Below are positions 28,273-37,670 of a DNA stretch of 64,000 nt, one piece after another. The stretch's first letter is position 1. Each line of letters starts with the position of its first letter. A model generated the notes under the pieces. It made no database searches, was not told where the DNA came from, and saw nothing but the letters and a program-made list of their open reading frames with translations. The position numbers and the translations under genes were made by a program. Location of the stretch: NCBI GenBank assembly GCA_947259495.1, contig CAMYLV010000012.1, positions 1 through 64,000 of the forward strand, read 5' to 3'. The stretch comes from an uncultured Desulfobacterales bacterium. GTDB taxonomy: Bacteria; Desulfobacterota; Desulfobacteria; Desulfobacterales; JAHEIW01.

Positions 28273-29523
28273 TTGAACCTGCCGATCCAACAATCCACCC
28301 TTAATGTCATTTTTAGCCGTCGCATGCTGGTCGCCTTTTTAATGGGATTTTCCGGCGGGCTTCCGCTGCTGCTGACCTGGGGTGTCTTGCAAGCCTGGAT
28401 GACAGAAAAAGGTGTTGACTTAACCTGGATTGGGATGATCTCCCTGGTCCAGATTCCGTATACCTGGAAATTTTTATGGGCACCGTTTTTAGATCGGTTT
28501 GTACCACCGTTTCTCGGGCGTCGCCGGGGATGGCTTTTAATCGCCCAGATTGCTTTGATGGCCGCAATCGTGGGGTTGGGTTATTCGGATCCGGTTAAAA
28601 ACACCGGGCTGATGATTGTGGCGGCGGTTCTGGTGGCTTTTTTCAGTGCGACCCAGGATATTGTCATCGACGCCTATCGACGCGAAGACCTGCCGGATGA
28701 AGAGCTGGGTTTGGGATCCTCGCTGTACGTTTATGGATACCGGCTGGGCATGCTGCTGGCCTCCGGCGGCGGATTAATCCTGGCAGATCACCTGTCCTTC
28801 CCCAAAGTTTATTTTCTGATGTCGCTGTGCATGCTGCCCGGTATTTTAACGACGTTGCTGACGCCCGAACCGGAGGTCGTCGCCGGCACTCCCCGAACCT
28901 TAAAGGGAGCGGTGCTCGATCCGTTTATTGATTATTTCAACCGCAATGGCGCCATCTGGATTTTGGTATTTATTCTGTTGTATAAAATCGGCGACACCAT
29001 GGCCAGCGGAATCACAATGCCGTTTTACCTGGAGACTGGATTTTCCAAGACAGAGATCGGCACGGTTGTCAAATTTTTCGGCACCGCGGCAACATTGATC
29101 GGTGCTTTTCTGGGTGGCGTTTTACTGCTCAAACTGGGGATCAACCGTGGCCTCTGGATCTTCGGGATCCTGCAGGCCTTATCAACAGCCGGTTTTGCCA
29201 TATTGGCCCGGATCGGCTATAACATTACCATGCTGTCGGGTGTGATTGCTTTTGAGAACCTGAGCGGCGGAATGGGCACCGCCGCCTTTGTGGCATTTAT
29301 GGCCAGCATTACCAATAAAAAGTTTACTGCAACCCAATATGCCCTGCTGACCGGTATCATGGGCCTCTCCAGACAAATGGCATCCTCGGTAACCGGTTTT
29401 ATGGCTAAAAATATGGGCTGGCAAAGTTTTTTTATTTTTTGCACGCTGATTGCGATTCCCGGTATGTTGCTGCTTTTCAAAATTGCGCCCTGGAATTCTC
29501 GCCCGGCAGGTGAAAAGGTTTAA
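28273..29523 (+). CDS. AmpG-like major facilitator transporter
   Basis: A 416-aa, 12-span MFS permease, starting at TTG (28273) with AAGAGG upstream. The early FSRRMLVAFLMGFSGGLPLLLTWGVLQAWM and QDIVIDAYRRE (loop between TM4 and 5) are typical of AmpG, which imports 1,6-anhydro-muropeptides from the periplasm for cell-wall recycling. Related MFS proteins of the same group have other substrates. No other recycling gene is adjacent. Confidence 0.75.
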   Translation: MNLPIQQSTLNVIFSRRMLVAFLMGFSGGLPLLLTWGVLQAWMTEKGVDLTWIGMISLVQIPYTWKFLWAPFLDRFVPPFLGRRRGWLLIAQIALMAAIVGLGYSDPVKNTGLMIVAAVLVAFFSATQDIVIDAYRREDLPDEELGLGSSLYVYGYRLGMLLASGGGLILADHLSFPKVYFLMSLCMLPGILTTLLTPEPEVVAGTPRTLKGAVLDPFIDYFNRNGAIWILVFILLYKIGDTMASGITMPFYLETGFSKTEIGTVVKFFGTAATLIGAFLGGVLLLKLGINRGLWIFGILQALSTAGFAILARIGYNITMLSGVIAFENLSGGMGTAAFVAFMASITNKKFTATQYALLTGIMGLSRQMASSVTGFMAKNMGWQSFFIFCTLIAIPGMLLLFKIAPWNSRPAGEKV

Positions 29524-29526
29524 CCT

Positions 29527-29618
29527 TGGAGTGCTGGAGTAGTGGAGTATTGGAGTAATGGAAAGAAGACCGATCAAATGAGTCGTTTACTTACAGCACT
29601 CCAATACTCCATTACTCC
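29527..29618. repeat. Low-complexity GGAGTA/ TACTCC inverted repeat
   Basis: Tandem TGGAGTAGTGGAGTATTGGAGTAA and, 45 bases on, the complement GCACTCCAATACTCCATTACTCC. Together they form an imperfect hairpin just after the AmpG-like stop codon. Confidence 0.6.
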
Positions 29619-29690
29619 GGAAGCGATATCCTATTGAATAATTTTTGAGTCTGAAACGAATTAGCCCGCGTGTTCTGTTAGAGGGACTCC

Positions 29691-31445
29691 ATGTCCAAAA
29701 ATCAACAAGACGACAAAACCCTGCAGCGGGTGCAACAGCTTCAGGAAAAAAGAAGAAAAATTATGGAGCTGCCGCCCGCGAAGGCCCTTGATCGGATTCT
29801 GAATGATCGCCAGCCGGCGGCCCTGGTACATTCATTTCCGGAACAGGATTTTTATTTGCTGGTCAATGAAATCGGACCGCAAGATTCACTGCCCCTGCTT
29901 TCAATGGCAACTAACAAACAGTGGGAGCACCTTGTTGATTTGGAGACCTGGCAAAAGGACCGAATTGAAATCAATTCAGTAACGCGCTGGATGAGTTTAC
30001 TGCTGGAAGCGGATTCACAGCGATTTATCCGCTGGCTTTTAAACGATCAGCTCGAATTTATTGAGTTTTATCTGTTCAAAAACCTGGAGGTCAGAATACG
30101 GGAACATGACCAGGACCCTGCAGATTTCGGAGATGAATTTTTTACACTGGATGATGTTTACTATTTAAAATTTACCGATATTCCGACTGAAAGTGAATCC
30201 GGAAAATTAATCGATAAGCAGCGGCGCAAATTTTTAACCCAACTCGTTCAACGTCTGGCCGCTGCCGATCATCAAATTTACCAAAATGTCTTTCTGGAAG
30301 CGGCCCACGTCATACCGGCCGAAACCGAAGAAGGTTGCTATCGCTGGCGAACTATGCGGCTGGCGGAAAAAGGCTTCTTACCCTTTGATGAGGCCGTCGG
30401 CATCTATCAACCGATCCAACCCGGGGAACTTGAAGGTAAACACAAAAAATTTATACCGCGAGCTTCCCAACAAGTTTCAACGCTTCCGGTACCTGTCTCG
30501 CCGCTGCGCGAATTGAAGCAAGACAATTATTTCACCCGCGCCCTTCAGAAAATTGAAGCGGCCAATATCGTGCAGCTGCTTCAGACCGAATTTGCCAATC
30601 TATGCAATCAGATCGTCGTTGCCGATCGCAGGACTATTGGCGAACGTGATGCGCTTCAGGAAGTTGTCAAAAAGGCCAGCGGTTATGTCAGCATCGGACT
30701 GGAGCAAATGCTGAAAGACAAAAAAGACGATGCCGCCCGAGCGGCGGCTTTGATTATCCGCTATCCCCTTCAGGATATATTCCGAGCCGGGTTCGGCGCA
30801 GCTTTGAAATTAAAATGGCGGGCCGAAAAATGGCTTTCAAAATGCTGGTTCGCGCAGGCTGACCTGCGATTGACCTTTTGGGGTGAACAGTGGATGGGTG
30901 TTGTCGGCGGGCTTTTGGTTAAAAAGCCGCTTTATTATGATAACTACAAGCGCGGCGTCTTGTACCGCGAATTTGCCACTGTCGAAGATATTCGCGAATC
31001 CGAAGCGGTTTTTGATCAGGTGGTTGCCGTTGACGAGCTGTTATCGGTGATGAATATCAAGATGGATCCGCCGGCCCAATATGGTTTTCTGACCTATAAA
31101 AACCTTCTGTTGACCCTCTGGGCGCGGCATTATCGCAGGTTGAAGGGTGAAAAACTCAAAGCGTTGACCCTTAAGCAGTTTCTGCCGTTTTTTGAAAAAC
31201 TGCTGCCGCAACCTATTGATTCCGGCCCCCGGGTGGCCGGTAAAATTTCTGCCGAAATGAAGACCGCGTTTTTAAACTGGCTGGCGACCGAGACCGGTTT
31301 GAAAGATTATGAAATCACCGATCGCCTGGGACAGACCTTTGAGAATCTTTTCAACGAGATTGAAAGCGAATATGGCCGGGTCGCCGCAACAGATATTGAT
31401 CCCCGCTTTGTGCATTTGTTTCTTATAGCGGCTCCCCAAAAGTAA
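29691..31445 (+). CDS. DUF6178-family protein
   Basis: A 584-aa soluble, helical protein. The beginning (KIMELPPAKALDRILNDRQPAALVHSFPEQDFYLLVNEIGPQDSLPLLSMA, not a catalytic motif) matches, in my judgement, a conserved family of Desulfobacterota and relatives now called DUF6178. No signal peptide, membrane segment or metal motif is seen. Function unknown. It ends in a long palindrome that starts at its stop codon. Confidence 0.5.
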   Translation: MSKNQQDDKTLQRVQQLQEKRRKIMELPPAKALDRILNDRQPAALVHSFPEQDFYLLVNEIGPQDSLPLLSMATNKQWEHLVDLETWQKDRIEINSVTRWMSLLLEADSQRFIRWLLNDQLEFIEFYLFKNLEVRIREHDQDPADFGDEFFTLDDVYYLKFTDIPTESESGKLIDKQRRKFLTQLVQRLAAADHQIYQNVFLEAAHVIPAETEEGCYRWRTMRLAEKGFLPFDEAVGIYQPIQPGELEGKHKKFIPRASQQVSTLPVPVSPLRELKQDNYFTRALQKIEAANIVQLLQTEFANLCNQIVVADRRTIGERDALQEVVKKASGYVSIGLEQMLKDKKDDAARAAALIIRYPLQDIFRAGFGAALKLKWRAEKWLSKCWFAQADLRLTFWGEQWMGVVGGLLVKKPLYYDNYKRGVLYREFATVEDIRESEAVFDQVVAVDELLSVMNIKMDPPAQYGFLTYKNLLLTLWARHYRRLKGEKLKALTLKQFLPFFEKLLPQPIDSGPRVAGKISAEMKTAFLNWLATETGLKDYEITDRLGQTFENLFNEIESEYGRVAATDIDPRFVHLFLIAAPQK

Positions 31446-31590
31446 TTTCCAGTTTGGAAACGGCTATTTTTTCCAATCTCTGCGTTAGACTCAAATTTTG
31501 ATCCGCGAAATACTACATGTATGTCTGTGGTCAAAATTTGAGTCCGCCTTGACCTTGAAAAAAATTTTTCGATTCCAGACTAGAAATTAA
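31446..31590. repeat. Stop-codon palindrome P1
   Basis: Imperfect palindrome of about 145 bp starting immediately after the DUF6178 stop codon. AATTTCCAGTTTGGAA pairs with TTCCAGACTAGAAATT at the far end; inside, GACTCAAATTTTGA and TCAAAATTTGAGTC are perfectly complementary; the apex is ATAC-TACAT-GTAT. The right end TTGAAAAAAATTTTTCGATTCC recurs near 45385. Confidence 0.75.
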
Positions 31591-31648
31591 TTTTACCATC
31601 TTGAGTTATTTTTTTTAGCCGTTGTACTGCCCACTCAGTCCCCGGTCC

Positions 31649-32794
31649 TTAGCCCTCAGGCCTAATTTTTTTGACGGCCGCACAGATAACCTGTACCGCT
31701 TTGTCGATGTCAGCTGCGGTGGTCCCCCTTCCCGTCGTTAATCTTACTGTGCCCTGGGCCCATTCCAGGGGAACATTCATCGCCTCGAGCACCGCGGACA
31801 GCTTCACCGTATCCGAATGGCAGGCTGCTCCTGCAGATGCTGCCACCTCAGTCCCAATTGCATCCAAAATGCGATTGGCCGCCATTCCCAAAAATGAAAT
31901 ACTCAGGGTGTTGGGCAGGCACTTTTGCGGATGTCCGTTGCGCTTCACCGGATCACACCCTTTTTTGAGCCCCGCATACAGCCGGTCCCGCATGCTCTGC
32001 ATATGCTTCATATTTTTTTCCAGATCGCGTTGGGCAATTTCGCAAGCCATCCCCAGACCGACGATTTCAAGCACATTTTCGGTCCCGGCCCTTGCGGCCA
32101 TTTCCTGGCCGGCACCGTGCATGAATTTTTCTGGTACCAGTCCCGGCCGGACGTAAAGGGCGCCGACACCTTTGGGTGCATATATTTTGTGTCCGGCAAT
32201 CGACAGCAGATCTACGCCCAGGCGGTTGACATCCACCGGCATTTTCCCTACCGATTGGGCCGCATCCGTGTGCAAAATGATGTCGTGCTTTTTGGCCAGC
32301 TGTGCGATTTGGGCAATCGGCTCAATCGTGCCGACCTCGTTGTTGGCGTGCATGATGGAGATCAAAACGGTTTCCGGCTTTATGGCCGCTGCCACATCAT
32401 CCACACTGACCCGGCCGAATTCGTCCACCGGCAAGATGGCGATGTCGTAATCGTTGGTTTCCAAAAAGCGACAGACCTCCAGCACGGCCGGATGTTCTAT
32501 TTGAGAGGTGATGATGTGCCGGCCTCTGTGACCGAAGGCCGCGGCACAGCCTTTGATGGCGAAATTATTGGATTCAGTTCCCCCGCTGGTAAATATGATT
32601 TCTTGCGGCTGGCAATTCAGCAGTGATGCAACCTGTTCACGGGCCCTGGCGACGGCCTGCTTGGGTTTGCTGCCGTAGTAATGAGAGCTCGATGGATTAC
32701 CGAATTCTTCTTCAAAGAAAGGCCGCATGGCCGCTATAACTTCCGGGTCGTGGGGGGTTGTGGCGTTATAATCCAGATAGATGGGTTTTTTCAT
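31649..32794 (-). CDS. Cysteine desulfurase (NifS/IscS family)
   Basis: PLP enzyme that removes sulfur from cysteine for Fe-S or thio-cofactor synthesis. The 381-aa protein carries IYLDYNATTP at the start, the His-His pair of SQIEHPAVLE, HTDAAQSVGK, the PLP Lys in SIAGHKIYAPKGVGAL, and the active-site Cys in SAGAACHSD. Length fits group I NifS/IscS. No IscU or NifU partner is adjacent. Confidence 0.9.
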   Translation of the reverse strand: MKKPIYLDYNATTPHDPEVIAAMRPFFEEEFGNPSSSHYYGSKPKQAVARAREQVASLLNCQPQEIIFTSGGTESNNFAIKGCAAAFGHRGRHIITSQIEHPAVLEVCRFLETNDYDIAILPVDEFGRVSVDDVAAAIKPETVLISIMHANNEVGTIEPIAQIAQLAKKHDIILHTDAAQSVGKMPVDVNRLGVDLLSIAGHKIYAPKGVGALYVRPGLVPEKFMHGAGQEMAARAGTENVLEIVGLGMACEIAQRDLEKNMKHMQSMRDRLYAGLKKGCDPVKRNGHPQKCLPNTLSISFLGMAANRILDAIGTEVAASAGAACHSDTVKLSAVLEAMNVPLEWAQGTVRLTTGRGTTAADIDKAVQVICAAVKKIRPEG

Positions 32795-32852
32795 TGGGCG
32801 ACTCGCTCCTTGATGAGTATATGACTATTTTAATAATCTTTCTGAATTTGGC

Positions 32853-32880
32853 AAAAAAAATCCTCGCTTTATGCGAGGAT
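32853..32880 (-). terminator. Rho-independent terminator after the secreted unknown
   Basis: A perfect 8-bp stem ATCCTCGC / GCGAGGAT with a 5-base loop, followed on the minus strand by eight T (32853-32860). It lies about 100 bases past the stop codon of the minus-strand gene at 32987-33607. Confidence 0.75.
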
Positions 32881-32986
32881 CATAATGTAACAAATTCGGG
32901 ATTTGATTACCAGTTTAGGAGCAGGAGCTCTGTGCCGGGCTGCAGTGTTGTGGTTTTATCTGTCAGAAGATTCCTTTATATGAAAA

Positions 32987-33607
32987 CTACAACTCGATTT
33001 GGAGTGTTTCCCACATTAAATCGATAATATTTTTTTCCGTACTCAAATATTCCTTATCAATTTTGGTAATGACCAAAAGCCCCCTATCCTTTTTACCGTA
33101 TGCTGAAACTGTCCAATATTCTTCTTCTTCGTTATATTTTAATGTTGCTCTCAGACCCCTAAGCTTTGTTCCATCCATTAAGGCTTTAGAATGTGTCTCC
33201 TTTTGCATCTTATATCCATAATTTATTTGTTCCTTGGTCAACTCCTGAAGCATCAGATTAACCATAGCTGTGGGATTCATAGTGGAATATTCTTGAATTA
33301 AGACCAAAGTACCCACGGCCGTATTTGTCATAATTTGACGTATTCCATTGCCCAGATCAGTGGAAGAAATTGCAAGGTCGCTTTTATGTTGAAAAGATAT
33401 ATATCCATTTTTGTATGTCATCACTGCCTTTTTGTTGACTTTGAAATGCAATTTTTCCCCGGAATCTGACTTGATCTGATAATCACGACCCAAACTGATA
33501 TCATATGTTTGCCCATTTATTGAGATTTCATAATTGGGCACATCTTGCCCAAAAGCGTGGCACGGCAGAATCGTTACAATTGCTAATAAAATTATTATTT
33601 TATTCAT
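32987..33607 (-). CDS. Secreted protein of unknown function
   Basis: A 206-aa protein with a signal peptide (MNKIIILLAIVTILPCHAFGQ, cleaved after the AFG region). The mature part is predicted to be alpha/beta with a central hydrophobic helix region (ELTKEQINYGYKMQ) and no cysteines. No family recognised. It starts the lower-GC patch 33-35.7 kb and is followed by a good terminator at 32853-32880, so it is probably a monocistronic unit. Confidence 0.7.
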   Translation of the reverse strand: MNKIIILLAIVTILPCHAFGQDVPNYEISINGQTYDISLGRDYQIKSDSGEKLHFKVNKKAVMTYKNGYISFQHKSDLAISSTDLGNGIRQIMTNTAVGTLVLIQEYSTMNPTAMVNLMLQELTKEQINYGYKMQKETHSKALMDGTKLRGLRATLKYNEEEEYWTVSAYGKKDRGLLVITKIDKEYLSTEKNIIDLMWETLQIEL

Positions 33608-33932
33608 TTTTTATCCTTTTCTCGGTAATATTTTGGCTATAATTTGTAGGTTCATTATCTATTTTTGCTGCGATGCAATGTTGAATTACATATCGGTATT
33701 TTTGAGTAAATTCTTAAGTACGTTGTAAAATTGACAACTGGGTGGATGGATCCTAACAGGATGTGTCGCATATGGTAGGTAAAATTGTATTTATATTTTG
33801 GAATGAACCTTACTAAAGCTACCGCGAAGCGGTTTCGTTCGTGAAACGGATATCGCAGCTTTTTGAGTATTGCCTATTGTTTGAATATGGGGATATATGG
33901 AATCGCGATAAAGGTGCGAATCAGCCTGGAGT
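33608..33932. other. Gene-free interval with two small hairpins
   Basis: A 325-base A+T-rich stretch with no gene. Bases 33822-33856 hold two short inverted repeats (CCGCGAAGCGG and CGTTCGTGAAACG) that could fold locally. Confidence 0.35.
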
Positions 33933-34604
33933 TCACGAGTCGGCTGAATTTGCAGGATCAGGCGGACCATGCAAATTTATTATCTTCGACTTTAGCCACT
34001 TATACGGTATAAGCATAGAAACCCTCTTCTGATAGGCTATGTATATTTCTCCAAATTCTCCTACAAGTTTTTTTTCTTCGAGGTAAGTTCCTACAATCAA
34101 ATAGGATGTAAGTATTCCATTTACAAGAATCGCTGAGACGTCCAATTGACGTGCCCAAATAAATAGAATAGTTGCAAGATACCAAGGATGCCGAGTTATG
34201 CTCAGGACACCTGAAGTATCTAACTCGCCTGTATCGGTTATAACCTTGTTCGAGCTTCCTTCTCTTATCTGTTTAATTCCCAACATCTGACGTGCATCAT
34301 AGTGACGTCCGCCAAGGAAGAACAACAAAACAGCTATCCCAAGTAAGATCACCTGGCTTATCCGCAGATATCCATTCCAATGGAATATCACTTGAGTGTG
34401 TATCGAATATGCAAACACGGCGACAGGTATTAGAGTTAGAATTGCAATAAGGTTGAAAAATAATCGATAAAAGCGAAATCTAGGTCCCAAGCGTTTCTTA
34501 ATATATTCTGTCACCGATACTGATATCATTACACTGTGTAAGACGCACCATGTTATAACGAGTAACGAAAGGATTAGGTATTTAGTGTAATCTATTGGTT
34601 CCAT
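33933..34604 (-). CDS. Membrane methyltransferase-like protein (ICMT/NnrU-like)
   Basis: A 223-aa polytopic protein (about five hydrophobic segments). Its C-terminal third, SITRHPWYLATILFIWAR then YLEEKKLVGEFGEIYIAYQKRVSMLIP, is the cytoplasmic SAM-binding arrangement of isoprenylcysteine carboxyl methyltransferases, NnrU and methanethiol methyltransferases. A methylation of a small membrane-soluble substrate is inferred. Neighbour genes do not hint at which. Confidence 0.65.
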   Translation of the reverse strand: MEPIDYTKYLILSLLVITWCVLHSVMISVSVTEYIKKRLGPRFRFYRLFFNLIAILTLIPVAVFAYSIHTQVIFHWNGYLRISQVILLGIAVLLFFLGGRHYDARQMLGIKQIREGSSNKVITDTGELDTSGVLSITRHPWYLATILFIWARQLDVSAILVNGILTSYLIVGTYLEEKKLVGEFGEIYIAYQKRVSMLIPYKWLKSKIINLHGPPDPANSADS

Positions 34605-34627
34605 AACAACGAATTATTGGGTAAACG

Positions 34628-35425
34628 CTAACAAATCTCCATTGCAATCAGGGTAACGTCATCATGAGTCAGTTCTTGTTCGGTAAATTCATGCAATGTT
34701 TTGAGGACAGCCGATTTAAGTTCAGACAAAGGGGCACCTGTATTTGCATCAAGGGCATCTTTAAGACGCGCTAATCCAAAATTTTCCCCATCGGGGTTGG
34801 GTGCGTCAATAATGCCATCGGTATAGGCAAAGAGTCGGTCTCCGGGAGTCATCGAAATCGTAATCTGACTGTAAAGTGTATCCAAATCTACAGCAAGAGG
34901 TATGTTTAGTGGAAAACCATCGCTTTGACCTTTACGACCAGGCGGTCTGGCGTAGGACCAGACCCTGTCGTTGGCTCGTCTGTATAGAACAGGGGGGTGA
35001 CCGGCATAAGACACTCTCGCTTCGCTCTCTTGACGGTAATACGCGACAACTGCCGCGGTAGTCATGGCATCCAGGCTGCGGCTGTTAATTCGTTGGTTAA
35101 CTTCGCCCAGAATGACCCGACTGTCCGGCTCTCAAATGTGAGCTTTTAAAGTGTCATAGACATACTGACTTATTTCAGAGACAGCCTCGCCGTGACCGGT
35201 AACATCTGCTATAGCCAGTCGAGTTATGATGCCGCCTTTGCAGACCCCAAAATAGTAGATGTCTCCACCCTTACCACCCTCACAACAAGGTGTAGAATAG
35301 ATAGAACCGATGACTTTTCCGGCAGAAACCTCTGAATCTCGATTACGGATACCTCCCCAGAGTTCCTTACACTCAAGCCTGCCATGTGAGTCAGCCATTG
35401 GGAACGGTGAATCTTTATCGTGCAT
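34628..35425 (-). pseudogene. SpoIIE-type serine phosphatase interrupted by an in-frame TGA
   Basis: Two blocks in the same frame, 35425-35132 and 35065-34628, form one PP2C/SpoIIE phosphatase split by TGA at 35132-35134. The first has ADVTGHG and the second SYAGHPPVLYRR, FAYTDGIIDAPN and THDDVTLIAM, i.e. all metal-binding Asp motifs. The frame between the stop and the next ATG codes for EPDSRVILGEVNQRINSRSL, which is the expected connecting helix, so only one codon is wrong. A recent nonsense mutation or a sequencing error is likely; two-piece expression from the internal ATG at 35065 cannot be excluded. Confidence 0.75.
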
Positions 35426-35475
35426 ATGTATACTCCTTTCCCAAAATATGGTCGCAAAGCATATTAAGAAGTTTC

Positions 35476-35676
35476 TTAAGTGGTTACAATAGCATTAATT
35501 AATCCAATAAAAATAAGAGCTATTCCCTCGATAATCCATTCCATGGTAATGATTCGTTTGTTGTCAACGGATATATCCCCAAATCCTGAGACAACGGACC
35601 TCGTTGGAAAGAGGTGGGCGACTCCCCAAAGTGAAATAAACGCTGAACCGGAGTAAAGCAAAACTTGGTTAAGCAT
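35476..35676 (-). CDS. Small two-span membrane protein
   Basis: 66 aa, with two hydrophobic segments (LLYSGSAFISLWGVAHL and WIIEGIALIFIGLINAIV) separated by a charged connector. The first gene of a two-gene unit with the SpoIIE phosphatase gene (51 bases apart). Longer homologues with further spans are my recollection of the family, so truncation is possible, but not demonstrated here. Confidence 0.5.
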   Translation of the reverse strand: MLNQVLLYSGSAFISLWGVAHLFPTRSVVSGFGDISVDNKRIITMEWIIEGIALIFIGLINAIVTT

Positions 35677-36075
35677 AGCCTGTCTCCCCGGATTGCTAAA
35701 ATTTTAGATAGAACCTGGATACATAAAACACTCCCGGGAATCAACCGATATTTCAAATTTTGGTCAACTCAGGCATCAACGGTGCAACCTAAGTGCTCGA
35801 GGAGCCTGAATGCATAATGCATCAACCACTATAGAATCTATAAACGGCTCATAAATCGAGTCGATTAGCGTGCAGAGTAACCATTTCCCAACATTCCATT
35901 ACTCCTTCACTTTAATTTTCTTTACGGGGTATTGAAATGGCTTATAGTGATCTCACCACGAAGATCACGAAGTTCACAAAGGCAGGATGAATAAATTGAC
36001 ACCCCCTCTTAGGGCCCTTCGTGCCCTTCGTGGTTGAAAGAGACTAACTCGGGCTTTCTGAATAAGCGTATTTCT
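35677..36075. other. Intergenic region containing a CACGAAG repeat (F1)
   Basis: About 400 bases free of genes. Bases 35953-36036 are a CACGAAG-type inverted repeat (CACCACGAAGATCACGAAG ... CCCTTCGTGCCCTTCGTGG). The remaining part is A+T-rich and carries GGAATGTTGGGAAATGG-type sequence of no clear function. Confidence 0.6.
35953..36036. repeat. Repeat F1, CACGAAG-type
   Basis: CACCACGAAGATCACGAAG ... CCCTTCGTGCCCTTCGTGG, imperfect inverted repeat, with GAAGTTC spacer. Family members F2, F3 and F4 are at 39799, 41526 and 62221. Confidence 0.7.
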
Positions 36076-37632
36076 TTATTTCGTGTTTTGATTTACTTTT
36101 ACGGACGGAAAAAGCTCTGTATTGGTATGCGGCAAGAATTTGGCGGCGCTGAAGCGGTTCATGAAATCCTGATTGACATTGAGCTCCAAGTAGGTGATGC
36201 GGTCGCGGATATGATCGATCTCATCGTGATATGTATCGGATTGAAGTGCCATCGTGGCACCGCCCAGCGAGCTGTTTCCCAGCGATTTATACCGATCTCG
36301 CGGCAGATCCGGCAGCATCCCGATGGATATGGCCGATTCAGGATTGATGAAAGAGCCGAATGTGCCGGCCACATAAAAAGATTCCAACTCCTGGGGCGTT
36401 ATGCCGACGGACCCGGTGATGGTTTCTATAATCGTATACATGGCCGCTTTGGACCGTATGAGACTGTCCAGATCAGCCTGACTGATGGTCAGATCAAAGC
36501 CGGTGGCCGAATTTTCGGCCGGCACCACAACCAGATGCAACAGACCGTCTATTTTTCTAATCTTCGGGCCGCACACCGCCGGGAGCAATTTGCCGCGGAC
36601 ATCGATCATGCCGGTGAGAAACAACTGGGCGGCCAGGTCGATGACGCCCGAACCGCAAATGCCGGTCGGCGGCAAGTCGTCTATGGTATGGATGTTAAAT
36701 TCAAGGGTAGCGGGATCCACCGAGATCTGATCGATGACACCCGGACCGGCGGTCATTCCCATGCGGGTGACGCCGCCTTCCAGCGCCGGGCCGGCCGCTC
36801 CGGCACAGGCGATCAGCCAGTTTTCGTTTCCGAGCACAACCTCGGCATTGGTTCCGACATCCACTAGAGTACAGGTTCGCTCGCTCTTGTAAATCCTGGA
36901 AAAAAGAACTCCCGCAATCAGATCTCCCCCGAAATAGCTTCCAATATTGGGGAAAATAAATACCCGTGCCCGGGGGTTGACCCGCAGGCCCAGCGCCTCG
37001 GCTTTGATGACGCCGGGATTGTTGACCACCGGGATATAGGGCTCCCGGATAATCCAGCGTGGATTCAGTCCCATAAACAGGTGAGTCATGGTGGTATTGC
37101 CCGCCACCGCAAGGGCATAAATGTGCTCGGGTTTAAAGTGTTGAGAGTCACATAATTGGACAATGGCTTTGTTCAGGCCGGCGACAATCAGCTCGTTCAG
37201 TTGCTTCAGACCATCTTCTTTTTCAGTAAAATGAATCCGGGACAGGATGTCCGGCCCGATTGTTTCCTGGGGATTATCAAAAGCAGATTCAGCCAGTGGC
37301 CGGCCGGTTGCCAGATCTAACAAACGCAACACCACCCGGGTGGTTCCCAGATCAACAGCCAGGCCGGCAATTGGGGCATCGTCCTTTGCATCGGCAATTC
37401 CTGCCAGCACCCATTGTTGTTTTTCTTTAAAAAGGACACAGCGAATGTTGAATTGAGCGTCCCGCAAGATTTCCGGCAAAATTTTTAAAAGACTCAGATC
37501 GATATCAATGGCGGGTGTCTTCAGGTGGGATTTTAAAGCCTGCAAAAGCCGCTCGGCATCGGCTGTATTATCCTTTAAACTCGGTGCTTCCAGTGAAACG
37601 GTTTGAATCCAGGGAGTGGCATTTTTACTCAT
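36076..37632 (-). CDS. RACo-like ASKHA ATPase lacking the ferredoxin domain
   Basis: 518 aa of the corrinoid-activation protein family (RACo C-terminal ASKHA/DUF4445). Seen: AGLAVDLGTTRVVLRLLDL (phosphate-1 loop), VAGNTTMTHLF, CTLVDVGTNAEVVLG, ACAGAAGPALEGGVTRMGM and GICGSGVIDL. Typical RACo has an N-terminal [2Fe-2S] ferredoxin domain; this protein instead opens with about 85 residues without a Cys cluster. Such short forms could act as a reductive-activation or chaperone ATPase with an external electron donor. No corrinoid protein or methyltransferase is in the window. Confidence 0.78.
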   Translation of the reverse strand: MSKNATPWIQTVSLEAPSLKDNTADAERLLQALKSHLKTPAIDIDLSLLKILPEILRDAQFNIRCVLFKEKQQWVLAGIADAKDDAPIAGLAVDLGTTRVVLRLLDLATGRPLAESAFDNPQETIGPDILSRIHFTEKEDGLKQLNELIVAGLNKAIVQLCDSQHFKPEHIYALAVAGNTTMTHLFMGLNPRWIIREPYIPVVNNPGVIKAEALGLRVNPRARVFIFPNIGSYFGGDLIAGVLFSRIYKSERTCTLVDVGTNAEVVLGNENWLIACAGAAGPALEGGVTRMGMTAGPGVIDQISVDPATLEFNIHTIDDLPPTGICGSGVIDLAAQLFLTGMIDVRGKLLPAVCGPKIRKIDGLLHLVVVPAENSATGFDLTISQADLDSLIRSKAAMYTIIETITGSVGITPQELESFYVAGTFGSFINPESAISIGMLPDLPRDRYKSLGNSSLGGATMALQSDTYHDEIDHIRDRITYLELNVNQDFMNRFSAAKFLPHTNTELFPSVKVNQNTK

Positions 37633-37670
37633 ATTTGCTTTGCTTACCCATCAGGCAGGGTTTCCAAAGC

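Noticed and set aside
29527-29618. GGAGTA repeat as CRISPR or VNTR
   Set aside because: Only a few short, irregular units followed by their inverse; a hairpin fits better.
35132-35134. Selenocysteine reading of the TGA in the SpoIIE-type phosphatase
   Set aside because: The position is in a linker helix, not at a catalytic Cys, and no clear SECIS-type stem directly follows.
36034-36867. Long plus-strand ORF opposite the RACo-like gene
   Set aside because: It is the antisense shadow of the minus-strand gene at 36076-37632 and has no recognisable domain.
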